A stretch of 64,000 bases of DNA from Polytrichum commune (GCA_950295325.1 OX485805.1:12930501-12994500); one strand, 5' to 3'. Shown: positions 23,221 to 35,421, counted from the stretch's first letter. Translations and numbers: made by a program. The notes: generated by a model not told the origin, from the letters alone.

Positions 23221-23573
23221 TACTTCACTTGACAAAAAAATGCTTATGTATCCAACCCCTTGCACTTCATATTCTCATCAAACCCCTAGCCCTAACTCAC
23301 AATAGTCCAATGGAGAGCACTATATGAGTTGAAGGAGGGGAATGCTCCTCGGCAACGGAAATTATGAGTGATCTTTGAAGCATATATGACAAGTTCTTTT
23401 TGGTTTTACTTGTAAGTGCGGCCAAGTATCATTATTATCCAAAACCCTAAAGTCTAGTAGCCACGTGAATCATTGCATATGAGGAGACATTGAATCTCGT
23501 TTCACCCATCGAGAACATTGAGAACTACCTTTATACAAAAAAAGACTTAGGTTTGAGATGAACCTAAAACATT

Positions 23574-23810
23574 GGATGATAGTGGAGAGGTATCCATTTT
23601 TGAATGGCGAGGTTGGCGGTTCGATTCCCGCTGTGAAATCTTCTCTCTACCTGACAGGAATAAAAATTAGCTATGTAGGTAGGAAGCCAAGAGCCCATCC
23701 ACCACAAGGTAGGTAGTAAACTCCACCCTGCACCAAGAGTATTCTTGAGTAGGGTAGGGCCAATGGGCTCAGGTTCACATTGGATTGCCCGACATTGGTT
23801 ATTTATTTAA
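23574..23810 (+). mobile_element. tRNA-derived SINE, copy 1
   Basis: Pol III B box GGTTCGATTCC at 23618-23628, preceded about 30 bp upstream by an A-box-like TAGTGGAGAGG. A non-tRNA body (GTAGGAAGCCAAGAGCCC..., TTCTTGAG.AGGG) and a T/A-rich 3' tail (GGTTATTTATTTA) follow. The whole unit recurs at 48608-48847 with about 80 percent identity by eye. It has no coding capacity; it would need a LINE partner for movement. Confidence 0.8.
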
Positions 23811-24024
23811 AAACAATTGTGATTTAGATGATTTGATAGACTTCAAAAGGGTATGAATCCGTCTAGATTGATTTCTTTGGGTTGAATCGACCACCTTACT
23901 TACATGGGAAACAATTATAAATTTGAATGGGTGAAAGCAATGTCCGGGGAGAGTTTTGGGCATAATGAGTGGATATCCTAGTTACATGTCGACATCTTAT
24001 GTTTTTATTATAATAATAAAACTA

Positions 24025-24620
24025 AAAATTGGGGGCATATTTTATAAATTCCTCTAAAATGAATGGTAATTTGCATGAAGTCTCACGGGGAGGTCACTTC
24101 ATTGTCAAGTTGACACCACGTGCGGACAAAGTTTGCTACCCCTATATTACATGCCATATATAATTTTAAAATTTATGATATTTTTTCTACATATACATAG
24201 CCATTGATAGTATCTTTTGTATTTTTTCTGAAATTTTTAGTCATCTTTATTTTTATAGTAATTGTTTTAGTTCAATTATGTGTCATTCTAGTTAGAAATG
24301 GTATGTTTTATGAAAAAAAAATCATCAAATTTAGTTACCACTTCTGACCGTGTCATAGGTACTGTGTATATCTATTCATGAAAAAAAATTGATAAAATTT
24401 TGACCCATTTTGGTGGTGCAACTTACCAGAAGAAGATTTTTTTGGTCGCACGTGGTGTTCAACTTGACAATGGAGTGATCTACCCGTGTGAAGTCTTGAG
24501 CTTCAGCCATTTGTTTTTCAAACTCAACCAATTCATTTGTAATTTAGCAATTGCTTCTCCCCATTCATTGGGCAAAAGGTGTCCCTCTATGGAACAATTA
24601 TGCTCTATCTGAAGTTTTAG
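24025..24620. repeat. Old copy of the inverted-arm repeat (family D), interrupted
   Basis: 24025-24083 and 24489-24605 together match the right arm of the element at 58998-59190: TTTTATAAATTCCTCTAAAATGAA, TTTCTCAAACTCAACC-type words, then CTTCTCCCCATTCATTG. The two halves are separated by the 405-bp insertion described separately. Confidence 0.7.
24084..24488. mobile_element. Non-autonomous element with 8-bp target duplication (hAT-like)
   Basis: Terminal inverted repeats of about 42 bp begin CACGGGGAGGTCACTTCATT at the left and CACGGGTAGATCACTCCATT (complement) at the right, both running into ...CAAGTTGA-CACCACGTGCG. Each end is flanked by the identical octamer TGAAGTCT (24076-24083 and 24489-24496). 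An 8-bp duplication is typical of hAT elements. The 405 bp carry no transposase. The host sequence on either side is one interrupted older repeat, which independently confirms the insertion. Confidence 0.9.
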
Positions 24621-24624
24621 ATAT

Positions 24625-26385
24625 TACTTCCCAACCTTGGGGGGTGGACTCTTCATACAATGTACGAACTACCGTGACTGTAAGAAGGGGTATTGTGTGA
24701 GGCATTTGTGTGCATAGTATACATATGGGAGAGGTGTTGTTTTTCTTCGGTGTGTACATTTAGAAAGGTTGTTAAGAGTTTTGAAGTAAACGTAAACATA
24801 CAAAAGGGGGCCCAAAGCTTTAGAGAAAAAAATTGAAAATAGATGTGTTAGTTTCAACCGATCCTCATTTCAATCCATTGTTGTCATATGGTAGTAGTCC
24901 TCAATGACTACATTGTTCATTCTTGTCAAGGTTTGCATTTGGGTTATAGGTCTAACGAACATGAGGCTCTCGAAGCACTCATGGGCTCCCTTGGGTTTTC
25001 TTGTTTAAATTGTGTCTAAGTTATTCTGCTAGTGTATTTGTTTGTTTGATGCAATCGTTGAGTTACATGCTACGGATGAAAAAACATTCAAAGATTTTCT
25101 CATTGGAAGTGTAAGTAGATTTTATAAATAAAAAACGATTCTTTAATTCACGATCAATAGTTTGTATATGTAGTGGAAGTGTTTATCACATTAAATTGAA
25201 AAAATATATTATAAATACGTGAATAACTCTATTTAGTAATCATATATTTTTCATGGTTTTGAGACTATTTCAAGGACATGGTTTACAAATAAAGAACAAG
25301 AAAACCACAAAAACATATTCAATGAGATTAAATTTAGGTGAAATCAAATGATTTGCAAGGGTGGCACTAACCAATTTGGCACAAACACGTGTCAACACAA
25401 CAAGAACCAAATATTAAACCATTTGCATTTATTTTGAGAATCTCTAAAGTCCTTGATTAACGAATACAATGATACAAGTCTATTTTCTAACTTGCCGTCA
25501 GTGCGTATACCTTTTTTTTTTGGTAAGCTTCTCGTATAGAGGGGCTTTACTTTTATAGTGACCCGTGCACGTCATTTAGGTATCCAATAAAGAGTCCACC
25601 CCCAGGTTCCCAACCCACACATTTTTTCATCCATGATGGATGAGCTTACACGACCAATGGGAAAGTTGTAGCCTAGTTATAGGTTCATGGTATCCATGTT
25701 AACTTATGCATTTGAAAGAATGAAATACACATTTTACTATTTACTATTTTACAATTCGCGCATATGTAAAGGTAGTTTGGTCCCATTAGTAGCATAAAAC
25801 CCCATTCAAATTTATTGTATTGAGATCCAATTTGATTGAATTAAGTATGGGCCTATCGGAATCTATTCATTTTTACCACAATTCCTTCAACGCCAAGTGG
25901 TTCATTACAAATTCACCTTACTTGAATTCTATGAGCTTGTATTTAGTAGTAGTGCATTAGACCATGCATATATGTCATCACATGCGCATACCCACACAAG
26001 TAACCACATTTTATGTAACTTAATCTTGCCATGTATTTCTAGAACACAATGTAGTTTGAACACCATGTACATGGCATGTGCCACCAAATCTTTTAACACA
26101 CTAAAAGAAATGATTCACATCGACTTTTAAGTTTTAGGCAAAAACATGGCTAGATTACCAAATTTGACTATTTAAATATAACGTTTTCCCCATTTTTTCA
26201 TCCCAAAATGATCCTCAAAAACCATACAATTTATATGAAATCGCCATAATATGGATGAAAAGCAATATTATCATCCATATGTGGCTTCATCACCTCAATG
26301 ATTTTTGTCATTCAACTTTGTTAACATTTTCGGGAAAAGGTTGATTCACACCTTACAACAATGTCAAAAGGTTTTTCCATGACAA
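24625..26385. other. Spacer, no recognisable gene
   Basis: AT-rich, no domain-bearing frames, no terminal repeats detected. Confidence 0.4.
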
Positions 26386-26391
26386 CAACAA

Positions 26392-26606
26392 CACTAAATA
26401 TTGTATTTAGTATCACTGGTTATTTGGAATCACGCAATGCAATATCTATGTATTATATATCTCATATTTTACCAAACATTAAATTGGTTGTTTGAAAATT
26501 GTAAAACATTAATAATGTTACTTGATAACAAATTACATCACTAGACGAACGATGTAGCATTGTGTAACTCCAAATAGGAAGTGAGACTTAAATATCATAT
26601 TTAGCG
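26392..26606. mobile_element. CACTAAATAT-type MITE, family E copy 1
   Basis: About 50-bp imperfect inverted ends starting CACTAAATATTGTATTTAG and, on the complement of the right end, CGCTAAATATGATATTT, followed on both sides by TTTGGA(A/G)T and AC(A/G)CAATGC blocks. The size (215 bp) and the ends match the copy at 37241-37454 (214 bp). Non-coding. Confidence 0.8.
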
Positions 26607-26619
26607 AAGTGGTGGGCTT

Positions 26620-27420
26620 TGGAGGGTGGAATTATACCTAGTACTATGCACTCTATCACAGCCTTTCCATAAAGACGGCCCTTGAGCTTGTGGCTCCATG
26701 AGTTCCATGCTCCTTATAATTATGTCTTTTGTAAAATTCTCGTATATTTTGGAATATAGACCTGCTTTTGGTGCACATTTACGGGGGTCAAACCCACAAT
26801 CTAGGCTTTATAGTGGCTAAGTTATAAGTGCAAACAAAACACCAAAATGTGTTGCTTGAATGGATTGACTTCGGCCAACATAGGGGGTGGGTATCTTCCA
26901 TTTTTGAGATGTGTTTGAACTTTGGGACATCCAACTAACTATCAATAGCTTGATCATTCTTTAAGGGTTACTTTGCACACCGACCAAAAGCCGTGACCAT
27001 GACAATCATGCAAACTTGCAAAGGCCGTACCATGCGAAATCTCGGGGGGGGGGGGGTCAGTGTGTTAAAAAGTTAAGGATATAGGTGCGAACAACCACTA
27101 TTTTATAAGGGGATATTACTTTCAATTTTTTTTTTTCACATGCTATCATTATGTAATTTTCTACTTTGGGTTAATAAAAAAATGGCTTGCATTACTTATA
27201 ATTCCAAATTACCTATTATTCCATACCCTATAGTACTTTAAAGATCTCCAGTGCCATTTTTGATACCCTATATTACTCTTAAGTCCATTTATAATTTTTT
27301 GTCCCCATGTTTTTAAAATACGCTATCATTTGTTCGCACGTATATTGATACTCCAACAAATCACTTACCCCCCAGAGTGCGAAATAGATGTCCAATTTCA
27401 CAATTGATTGGCCCTCAAGC
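26620..27420. other. Spacer with G13 run
   Basis: No coding signal. A run of thirteen G (27044-27056) is present, and a degenerate piece of family A (CCAAAAGCCGTGACCATGACAAT, about 26981-27003). Confidence 0.45.
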
Positions 27421-27423
27421 TTA

Positions 27424-27897
27424 GAGCCACCTCATACACGAGCCAAGAGCCGTGACCATGAAATTGTGAGAGCCCAAAATAAAGTGTCCAAATGTCGTCC
27501 CAAGACACCTCCAAAATCATGTAGTGTGAAGTCTTATGTGACCGGGGTCATCAACCAAATGCTATTTCAATGAATTTCTATTCATGCAGGTCTTCACACG
27601 CGATGAATTAGAAGAAATCAATGGTTGTGAGCATTTGGAGTGCCATGGTCTCCCGGTTCTGTGTTGGCCCTACTTCCAAGAGGTGATTTTTGAAAATAGT
27701 CCAAGTGACCATGAAACATGATTTATTTGATGCCATTTAGGAATCCATGTAGACTTTACATCCATCTAGCATTCACATACTCCGTTGGTCATCAAGCGTG
27801 GTGTGAAGCGAACTTGGACCAACTCCGCCTTTTCCACCAACAAGAGTGCTTGAGGTGTAATGGTCATGGGTTCTCAGTCTCGTGTGTGAAGTGGTCC
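27424..27897. mobile_element. Inverted-repeat element, family A copy 2
   Basis: The left end GAGCCACCTCATACACGAG and the complement of the right end GGACCACTTCACACACGAG match the termini of the 15882-16523 copy, and the interiors align almost throughout (shared blocks such as GAATTTCTATTCATGCAGGT and TCCAAGTGACCATGAAACAT). Flanking triplets are TTA and TCA. The 474 bp are shorter at the left than copy 1. Non-coding. Confidence 0.8.
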
Positions 27898-27899
27898 TC

Positions 27900-29180
27900 A
27901 ATGCAAAGTGAAAATGGACCATATTGAGAGCATGAATACCATGATATTAAGGTTTTTTTTAATGCCAAATGTCCCTTTGCATTCCATTTATAGCCACACT
28001 ATTATAACTTTATGGAATATATTCTTAAAACAAAAACTTCTATCTCGTGTTATTGCTCATTGCTCACATGCTAGCTTCCCTTGGTCCGATCGAAAGAACA
28101 CAAATGATACTTTCTTATTAGTCAATTGTAGATAGGGTCATTTTTACATTAGCACTACAAATAACAACAATTGACCCTAAACACCTCACTTAAATGCCTT
28201 GAGGCTCAACATAGGCCTTGGGAACCTTGAACCCCTACCTACTTACCGCGATTGTTTTTGTCATATATATATGTGTGTGTGTGTAATATGGCCTTAATAA
28301 GTTGTAGGTTTGAGCTATCCCGATATGTTAGGTTAGAACCCAACCATCATAGAATGTAAGGTACGAAGGCCTTAAACTAATACCATCCCTTTGTTGACAC
28401 CTTTTTTAAATCCTTATACGGTATAAGCCATCAGCAAGTAAGAGCAATGGTGCCATCAAGTAAGCCATCTTTTAAAGTAATTAATCATTTGCGGCATGAA
28501 GTATAAAATAACACCACTTCGGCCATCCATAATAACAGTGTGAGAAGGATGCTATAATTCTTTTAGAAGAGCATCAATTTTGGTCAATCACAATGGCAAA
28601 TAAGGGATATATCCGCTCAATGAGGCAATATAAGAAGTGATCCTTGAAAGGGGGAAAACACCTTCACCTACAATAAGATTGATTTTGTGGTGATTCTCAC
28701 TTAGCAATCCAACATCAATACCCCCCCCCCCCAATTGACAACTCTTTCCTTGAGACGACTTTGAATATTTATCTAGGTTTCACATAAATTTTTTTAATTT
28801 CTGAAAAATGGTTTTGTAGATTATGTGGAGATTTGCTAATCCTATGGAATATTTTTGAAAATTCTCCAAGCTACTTAACCTTCATAAAATAGCAATATTT
28901 CTCAAGTGTCATTTTAAGGCCTCATTACCTTAGAGTTGAACCACTCCAACCATAAACACACGTATGAAGGTACACAACCATTATGCAGCCATGGTCGAGC
29001 CATAGTTGAAACTATGACCCTCATGATCAATGTGTATCCAAGTAGTAATTCTATATGCTTAACCCAAGATTTATATTGTGAGATGTTAATCCTTACATGT
29101 TAAAACGGCCCTCTCAAGGTTGTGTTAACCCAGTTATGGTCACGATTCCTTCACCTACCAGTTATCATAAGAATTTTGAC
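27900..29180. other. Spacer, no recognisable gene
   Basis: No domain-bearing frame. Contains a (GT)n stretch near 28272 and a C12 run at 28721-28732. Around 28044 there is a solitary TTGCTCATTGCTCACATG word, matching the ends of the Mutator-like copies. Confidence 0.4.
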
Positions 29181-29183
29181 CAT

Positions 29184-29187
<4 letters not shown>

Positions 29188-29217
<30 letters not shown>
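29188..29217. repeat. (GA)n microsatellite
   Basis: Perfect GA run; the R-E repeat in the overlapping frame comes from it. Confidence 0.95.
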
Positions 29218-29222
<5 letters not shown>

Positions 29223-29577
29223 TGGCGAAGGACCCTATGATGATCCGAAGTGGTGGAGAGTCATCAAGGATGACAATTTCCTTGGCATCCTTTGTGCTCA
29301 AGCATGCTCATGCTTCAATGTGGACAATTATGCGAAGTCACTTCATTTGCCATTCCTCTTTCAAAATTCATATGGTGGTTTGATTTAGGCTTGATAGATT
29401 TTGCAAGGTCAAGATTAGCATGTAAACGTTGAGAAAGGTGGATTCAATTGACATGCAAGCTCTTCCTCCCAAACCGCATTCTTCACTGCCATTTGGGTTT
29501 CTTTCAATTAATTTAGCGTCCACAAAGAACCAAGATGCAATCTCAAGAAGAATTTCAGGTGGTTGCAAAGTGAGGTA

Positions 29578-30609
29578 GGGCCGGTTTACACTATGGACCA
29601 TGAAGTTGGACCAAGGCTCTACAAGGCAGTTGATTGGCTGTTGAAGTTGTCTCGGTACAACTTCGGTTTGCACTAAGGAAAAATTATCAAATGGACCATG
29701 AAGGTCGAGGTCCTCAAAATATAAAATTCAATGACTAATAAATGCATTGACATGGTCCAACATGTTTTGCGGTGAGAGAGGCAAGAGAGGTGGTCTAGTG
29801 GGAAAAGGCAAGGGCCCATGGTAAAGAAGTGCCTTTCTAATTAAATTTTAATGGATCTACCCTCTATATGCTTTTATGTGTTTGACCAAACAATGTGGGA
29901 CATCTAAAATTCAAGAATTTGAGTGCAGATTTGTTTTCTTGCTCTACCAACTACAATGTTTGGAATTTGTGGGGCTTGTAGTATATATTGGAAATTTCTT
30001 GAAAATACCTTTCCAATGGTATATTACACACCCCCAAAAAAATTTAAATTACAGTTGCAAAACAATAAAGAAAAAGTTGTAGTCGTTTAGTGAGTGTAGA
30101 TCAGGGTGGTCAAAAGAACCGCAATGGGAAATATTCTAACATTAATTATCAAAGAATTGAACTTTAGTGTTGAGCAAGGTAGCATGGTAACAACATTAAA
30201 TATAATAATACACTAAATATCCTATTTAGTGTAGTGACAACACAAGGTACATGTCACACTTAATTTACAGTGAACATGCACAAATTAAATCGCTCAATTT
30301 TAATAAAAATTGTTGTGAGAAGATTTGCAAGCCACATCTTCAACACATTTAACAAGAAGTGAAGACAAGTGAAGCCCAAGAGAAGATAGTAAAATGATCA
30401 AACTTGATTTGTTTTCAAAATTGCCCTTTTTGGGCATGTATTAAAAAAATCAGCACCTTCACTTTTTGGTGCATGGTCATTCTTCTTGGTCCGAGGGGCC
30501 CAAGGCTCTCAAAACTAATTTTTTAAGGAAGTTGGACCATGGAAGTCAGACCATTGACAAAGGCCATCTTCCGTGGTCTGACTTCATGGTCCATAGTGTA
30601 AACCAACCC
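29578..30609. mobile_element. Harbinger-like MITE, family B copy 2, with nested insertions
   Basis: The ends GGGCCGGTTTACACTATGG (29578) and CCATAGTGTAAACCAACCC (to 30609) match the family B termini. The flanks are GTA and TTA (decayed TAA/TTA target site). The interior aligns with copy 1 on both sides (GCAAGGGCCCATG; CTTTTTGGTGCATGGTCATTCTT), but about 560 bp are inserted between 29870 and 30430. That insertion includes 29930-30110, which matches the CACTA-type MITE at 57844-58179, and 30130-30240, which matches the right half of the family E copy at 31176-31454. Confidence 0.8.
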
Positions 30610-31175
30610 TTACTGGATGTTAGGTTGGGGGATCATAAGCAGAGGATTTAAGTGGGAAAAAACGTTATGAGAGGGATGTGATCATTTGACACCATTTATG
30701 CAGGGACTCATGTGACGCCGGGGGAGTACAAGTGAACAAATGTGTCTATTCTCTACATCGACCAATTTGGTTCGTATTAAATGGATGTAATGTATAAGCA
30801 ATTAACGTTGTTTGCATCTTGCAAGTATTTTTGTGTGTGCTCCACAAACTACCAGAGGAGAACTCACTCTATCCTCTTCCTTTTCCACCATCTAGAGGTG
30901 GGGACTCAACCTTAATTGATTTAAATAGCATGATATATGTGTTTTTGGCGTTATGTGAAGTGAACATTGCGCAGTTGGGAGATTGATCTTCGAGTTAAAA
31001 TTCAATGTTGCAAGTAATTTGGTCCATATGAAGTAGATGTAACGTTGCATTTAAGGTTGATTGCAAGTTGCACGTCTTTCAGCCCAAACTTCTTGCTATG
31101 TATCACTTGTTGAACATAGTGATTAGGTACTTTGGAAATGGTCGGTAATAAGCAAGAAGTCTTGAACATCAACTA

Positions 31176-31454
31176 CACTAAATATGATGTTTACGAACGC
31201 ACACACTAAATGTCAATAACCCTATGGAAGTAAGTAACATTAAATGTAAACTCAAACACTTTAATGTGTGGAAGTTACATGTTTGAATTTTATGTTAGTA
31301 AAGATACGAAAAAAATTTAACAATGACAAAAGGAGAATTCCAGCATAACTTCTAGGAAATCCTCTAACACTAATTGTCAAAGAATTAAAAATTAGTGTTG
31401 AATAGGGTGGTGAGAACATTAAATATAATCAAACACTAAATATCATATTTAGTG
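31176..31454. mobile_element. CACTAAATAT-type MITE, family E copy 2
   Basis: The left end CACTAAATATGATGTTTA and the right end AAATATCATATTTAGTG are both flanked by TA (31174-31175 and 31455-31456). The right half recurs at 30130-30240. A TA dinucleotide target suggests Tc1/mariner-type mobilisation; the palindromic ends are unusual. 279 bp, non-coding. Confidence 0.7.
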
Positions 31455-31499
31455 TAGTTATTGGCTCTGTCTGTAGGACATAGATTATGCATCAACTTC

Positions 31500-32262
31500 T
31501 TCGTTTCAAGAGCAAATTTCCTAACCACTTTGTGTTCACACTTGGACGTTACTTGTTCTTGTTATTTTTTATCCACTTTATTCAATGTGGATGTTAACTA
31601 TAATTAACTATATAATTAACTATATATATATATATAAACTATAATTGCTCCCTAAAATGCATTGAAAGAAATCTAGTTAACTATAGTTATTTCGGTAGTT
31701 CTTGATTATTTATTTTAAAAAATTTGGGTGATAAATCAGTAGCTTCAATCCTTGACCTACATTTGAGAAGAAGGTGCACAAAATCCAAGAAAGGTTTGAT
31801 ATAGTAAATAGCCATGGATTGGCATGAGCAAAGTGGACAACTATAATTGTAGTCTTTCATAATAAAGGACAGAGCCCCACGGTTCAACCGTTTTCTTGTT
31901 TCAAGAGCAAATTTCCTAACCACTTTGTGTTCACACTTGGACGTTACTTGTTCTTGTTATTTTTGGTCCACTTTATGTCATGTGGATGTTAACTATAGTT
32001 TATATATAAGTGCTCCCTAAAATGCATTGAAAGAAATCTAGTTAACTATTGTTATTTCGGCAGTTCTGGATTATTTATTTTAAAAGTTTCGGGTTATAAA
32101 TGAGTAGCTTCAATCCTTGACCTGTATTTGAGAAGAAGGTGCACAAAATCTAAGAAAGGTTTGGTATAGTGAATAGCCATGAATTGACATGAGCAAAGTG
32201 GACAACTACAATTATAGTCTTTCATAATAAAGAACAAAGCCTCACGGTTCTACCATTTTCTT
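31500..32262. repeat. 396-bp direct tandem duplication
   Basis: The block starting TTTCAAGAGCAAATTTCCTA at 31504 starts again at 31900 (offset 396 bp) and is followed by the same sequence for about 370 bp, including GGACGTTACTTGTTCTTGTTA and AGAAGAAGGTGCACAAAATC. Copies differ by point changes and by the (TA)n stretch 31622-31636, which is longer in the first. No coding function seen. Confidence 0.9.
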
Positions 32263-32264
32263 GG

Positions 32265-33715
32265 TTTTTAAACTCAACCTGTTCATCTGTAACTAGCCGT
32301 CGATTCTCTCCATTCATTGATGCCTAATATGCTTTTTGTGACTCTTGTTTAGTCTTCAATAAGCACTTGGAGTAAAGGCATTGGTAGGTCACAGAAAAAG
32401 CCGGAGATCGAACCTTGGAAAGAGGTCACTAAGTTATGAGGATGAGTTCGGGCAGTAGCTGGGTCCCAAGGATGAACACAAAAATGGTTTTTTTTAAGAG
32501 ACGGGCAGCCCATTTGTTGACCGGATCTTCCAATTGTAGAAATAAGAAGAAATAAATGAAAGTCAATGCACTTTGACCCCTCCTTGAAACTGCAATTGGA
32601 AACCAAATGCCATTTTATAAAATCCACATTAGTGAAAACATAAACGAATTCAAGATTCAAAACCTTGGCCTTATTTATGGCCATCCCACCATCCAAATAT
32701 AGAGGGGGGAAAAAATCAAATTTTCATATCCTACCCCCATGTCTTTGCCCTAAACTATTGTACCGTAAGATAGTGTAAAAAAGTATTGAAATTGCAACTT
32801 TGTTTTCTGAAAGTGTATATCTCAAAATTCCGTATCCAAATATGTATGTCAATTGCACTAAAAACATTTACAAGAAAGTCTAAAATGGGATGAACATAGG
32901 TTGATGGGAGAGTCAACTCAACCCTGTCAACGTCCCCCCCCCCCCCTTTGACCTTCAATAGTTAAAGGTCAAGGGTTTGGGTTTCGTGGAACTGAACATT
33001 CTCTTTCCAAACACGTAGTAGAATATTCAAGCTTAACAAATGTTGAACCTACCCTACATTTGTCTCCACCAATGCCCATGGTGTCAGGTGGAGGGTAAGG
33101 GTGAGGGTGAGGGTGATGGGGACGGGGTGTCCATGTTGGGCCATCACACATAGTAGATATGGAAACCTTGGCCTCTAATTAGGCTTCGCCATGCAACCAC
33201 ATGTCAATCACTCATTTTAATTGAATCAATCCACAAGCATGTGATAGATTTAATTTTTATTGAGCTTCCCAATTCAATGTTAAGTATAGGAAATGGATGA
33301 TAACACATAGTAATGTTTGCATCTTTCCCAACTCATCCTTGGACTTGTGATCATTTGCATGGAGGGGTTAACATAAAGGGTGCTAAAAGCAACACCCCGC
33401 CCAAAACCAATACCTGAAAATATTACACAATAGATGCATATTCATGGTGAGAATTTTCATCACCTCAACATCATGCTCCCCTAACAATTTTGGGTAATAT
33501 ACCATTAAAACTTCGCACCTGATAACTTTTGCATATTGATTCCAAAGAAGGTATACTTTGGTGCGTTAAAATCCCATTGTAATTGCTCAAGAGAAATATA
33601 AAAATTCTTCAATAACAATAGTTGGTATATTCATCGCTTAGAGTGACGATTTTGGCATAACATTACTACATCGACAATGATTTATTTTCGAAGAAAGAGG
33701 CTACGTTTTATTTTA
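32265..33715. other. Spacer with repeat fragments
   Basis: 32270-32330 matches the family D arm (CTCAACCTGTTCATCTGTAACTA). A C13 run lies at 32934-32946. The proline/histidine-rich minus-strand frame near 33060 comes from a short GGGTGA repeat. No gene recognised. Confidence 0.45.
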
Positions 33716-33719
33716 AAAA

Positions 33720-34460
33720 CCTTACAATTTATAGTTGCTTGTCAAAAACTTCACTGTACACAACCTTAATGCTCCTCATAAAGGCTTGCCCACCTATCTC
33801 CTCTTGGTCAATTAGTAAAGTAGCCTCATTTTCCCAACACCTAGATAAACAAGGATTTAACACGTGGCACATACCAACAACAATGTGGAAGACATCATGG
33901 GGTCTATCTCACTGGGAACCATTGACAATCCAACCACATCAGAATCCACATTCCATGATGTCAAGGAGGCTATTCTTGCTAAAGTGTGGAACTCTTTTAA
34001 TCTCTTAGGGAAGAAACTAGATTACGTCCACCTCAAGGATATTCTCAAATATGAATGTGAATGATACTTGAAGCAACCATTGACACCGCCCCAACGAAAA
34101 ATCAAAAAGCCTCCCGCACCCCGAACCACAAACTGGCCATTGAAATTGGATGATGGTTGACTATCCCTACCTCTAGAGATCATAAACTATACCACTTTTG
34201 CTCCTAAAATAAAGCTAAAAATGAGGCACATTTTGTGTTGGAATGTCCCCTCTATAACCCCATTAGAGATAATTTTTTTATCACTTTTGAGAATGTAGTT
34301 CTAGGGAGCCTCAAGTCTTTCTTTCAATTTTACCATCGAGTTGACATTGGCCTCTATCTCACAAAGGCTTCTACACTCCGCCACTCTAGGAAACCAGTTG
34401 GTTTAAAACCATCATGCTGCACTTTCAATCCCATTAGCCTTTGTAGCTTCCTGTAACTTA
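33720..34460 (+). pseudogene. LINE ORF2 C-terminal fragment (zf-RVT-like)
   Basis: Plus-strand frames 33864-34064 and about 34120-34456 read in sequence: an A-K-V-W-N-S-F-N-L-L-G-K-K-L helix, a P-P-Q-R-K-I-K linker, L-A-I-E-I-G-W-W-L-T-I-P-x-S-R-D, and then F-C-S-x5-N-E-A-H-F-V-L-E-C-P-L-Y-N-P-I-R-D. The C...H-F-x-L-x-C-P-x-Y pattern is the zinc-knuckle found after the reverse transcriptase in LINE-type ORF2 proteins. The first cysteine of the knuckle appears as tyrosine and frames shift at about 34070 and 34150. Only the 3' part of the element is present and no poly(A) tail is evident. Confidence 0.6.
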
Positions 34461-34464
34461 AAAC

Positions 34465-35150
34465 CAATTTCATTCCATTTCATAAAGAAGAAATTTTAAA
34501 GGAGAAATTTCACGTGCCCGGGACCTGCTCTCATGGAATGCAATCAAGGAGCTGAGTATTGTTATTGAAGGAGGGGTGTGGGGGGCCCTAGCTTAGCATT
34601 ATTGTGTAGTTTTACAATATCGATGGATTTGTTTTCAACTTGGCGTACCTTATTATTTCCCCTGCCCGTAGTTGGTGCAGTGACGATCATGACGTTTAAG
34701 CTGTCCTATAATTGTAAGTTTTTCGTCACAATTGACTCAAATGATTGTCCCAAGTCTTTGAATGAGCCGTGAACAGAAATGCCAGGTACAAAGAGATGTC
34801 TAAAATGTACGTTCCACCAACATTTGACATTTCTTAGATAAATAGATACATAGATAGACAGATAGGGGTGCTGCTATTTCGCAGTTACTCTTTCCCTTGG
34901 TCAGTTCCAATTAATAAATTTGCAGGACTGGTCAGACTGCCGTCACCCATGGGGTTCTTTTATGTTCTCATTTTTCAAATTTTTTAATTATTATTTGTTC
35001 CCTATGAAACAAAATCTCGGACAACACTGAAACTCACAAGTATGTAACTTAGTAGTCCGAAGGATATAACACGGTTCTGTTTATAATAACATAATGAGAC
35101 TGCAGTTCGTTCACACCCCATCATGGCTGTGTTCAGAGCATGAAATCATT
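34465..35150. other. Spacer, no recognisable gene
   Basis: Short frames without family resemblance. A (GATA)-type stretch lies at about 34842-34865. Confidence 0.4.
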
Positions 35151-35154
35151 GAGA

Positions 35155-35421
35155 CCTAGATGGGTGGCGGAGAGAGGGAATTATTAAACATGAGTGTACC
35201 TCTCATTCATCCAACATACAGCTCTGAAAGAGTCCTGCAGTTCGGAGGTTAATTTTTACTTGGTTTGACACCGGAAATAGTTTCCCAAGACCATGAAATG
35301 AAATAGTCTGCGTTGTTTTGAGATTGACCGGTAACAAACCTAGAGGGGGTCAAGTGTTTATGTTGGATGTATGAGAGGTACACGTGTATACGATAATTTT
35401 CTCTTCCCATCGGTGACTAGG
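35155..35421. mobile_element. MITE with inverted ends, family F
   Basis: An inverted pair of 24 bp, TGTACCTCTCATTCATCCAA... at 35192 and its near-complement at about 35362-35385, is embedded in longer, weaker inverted arms that start CCTAG at both ends. A right-half relative lies at 55370-55440 (GTTGGATGCATGAGAGGTGT). Target duplication not resolved. Confidence 0.55.

Noticed and set aside
23600-23640. Possible tRNA gene because of a B box
   Set aside because: No cloverleaf or acceptor stem; the sequence recurs at 48.6 kb with a non-tRNA body, so it is a SINE.
27040-27060. CTCGGGGGG start like the end of the 1,426-bp transposon
   Set aside because: Only the G run matches; no GTGCAC, no partner end and no target duplication.
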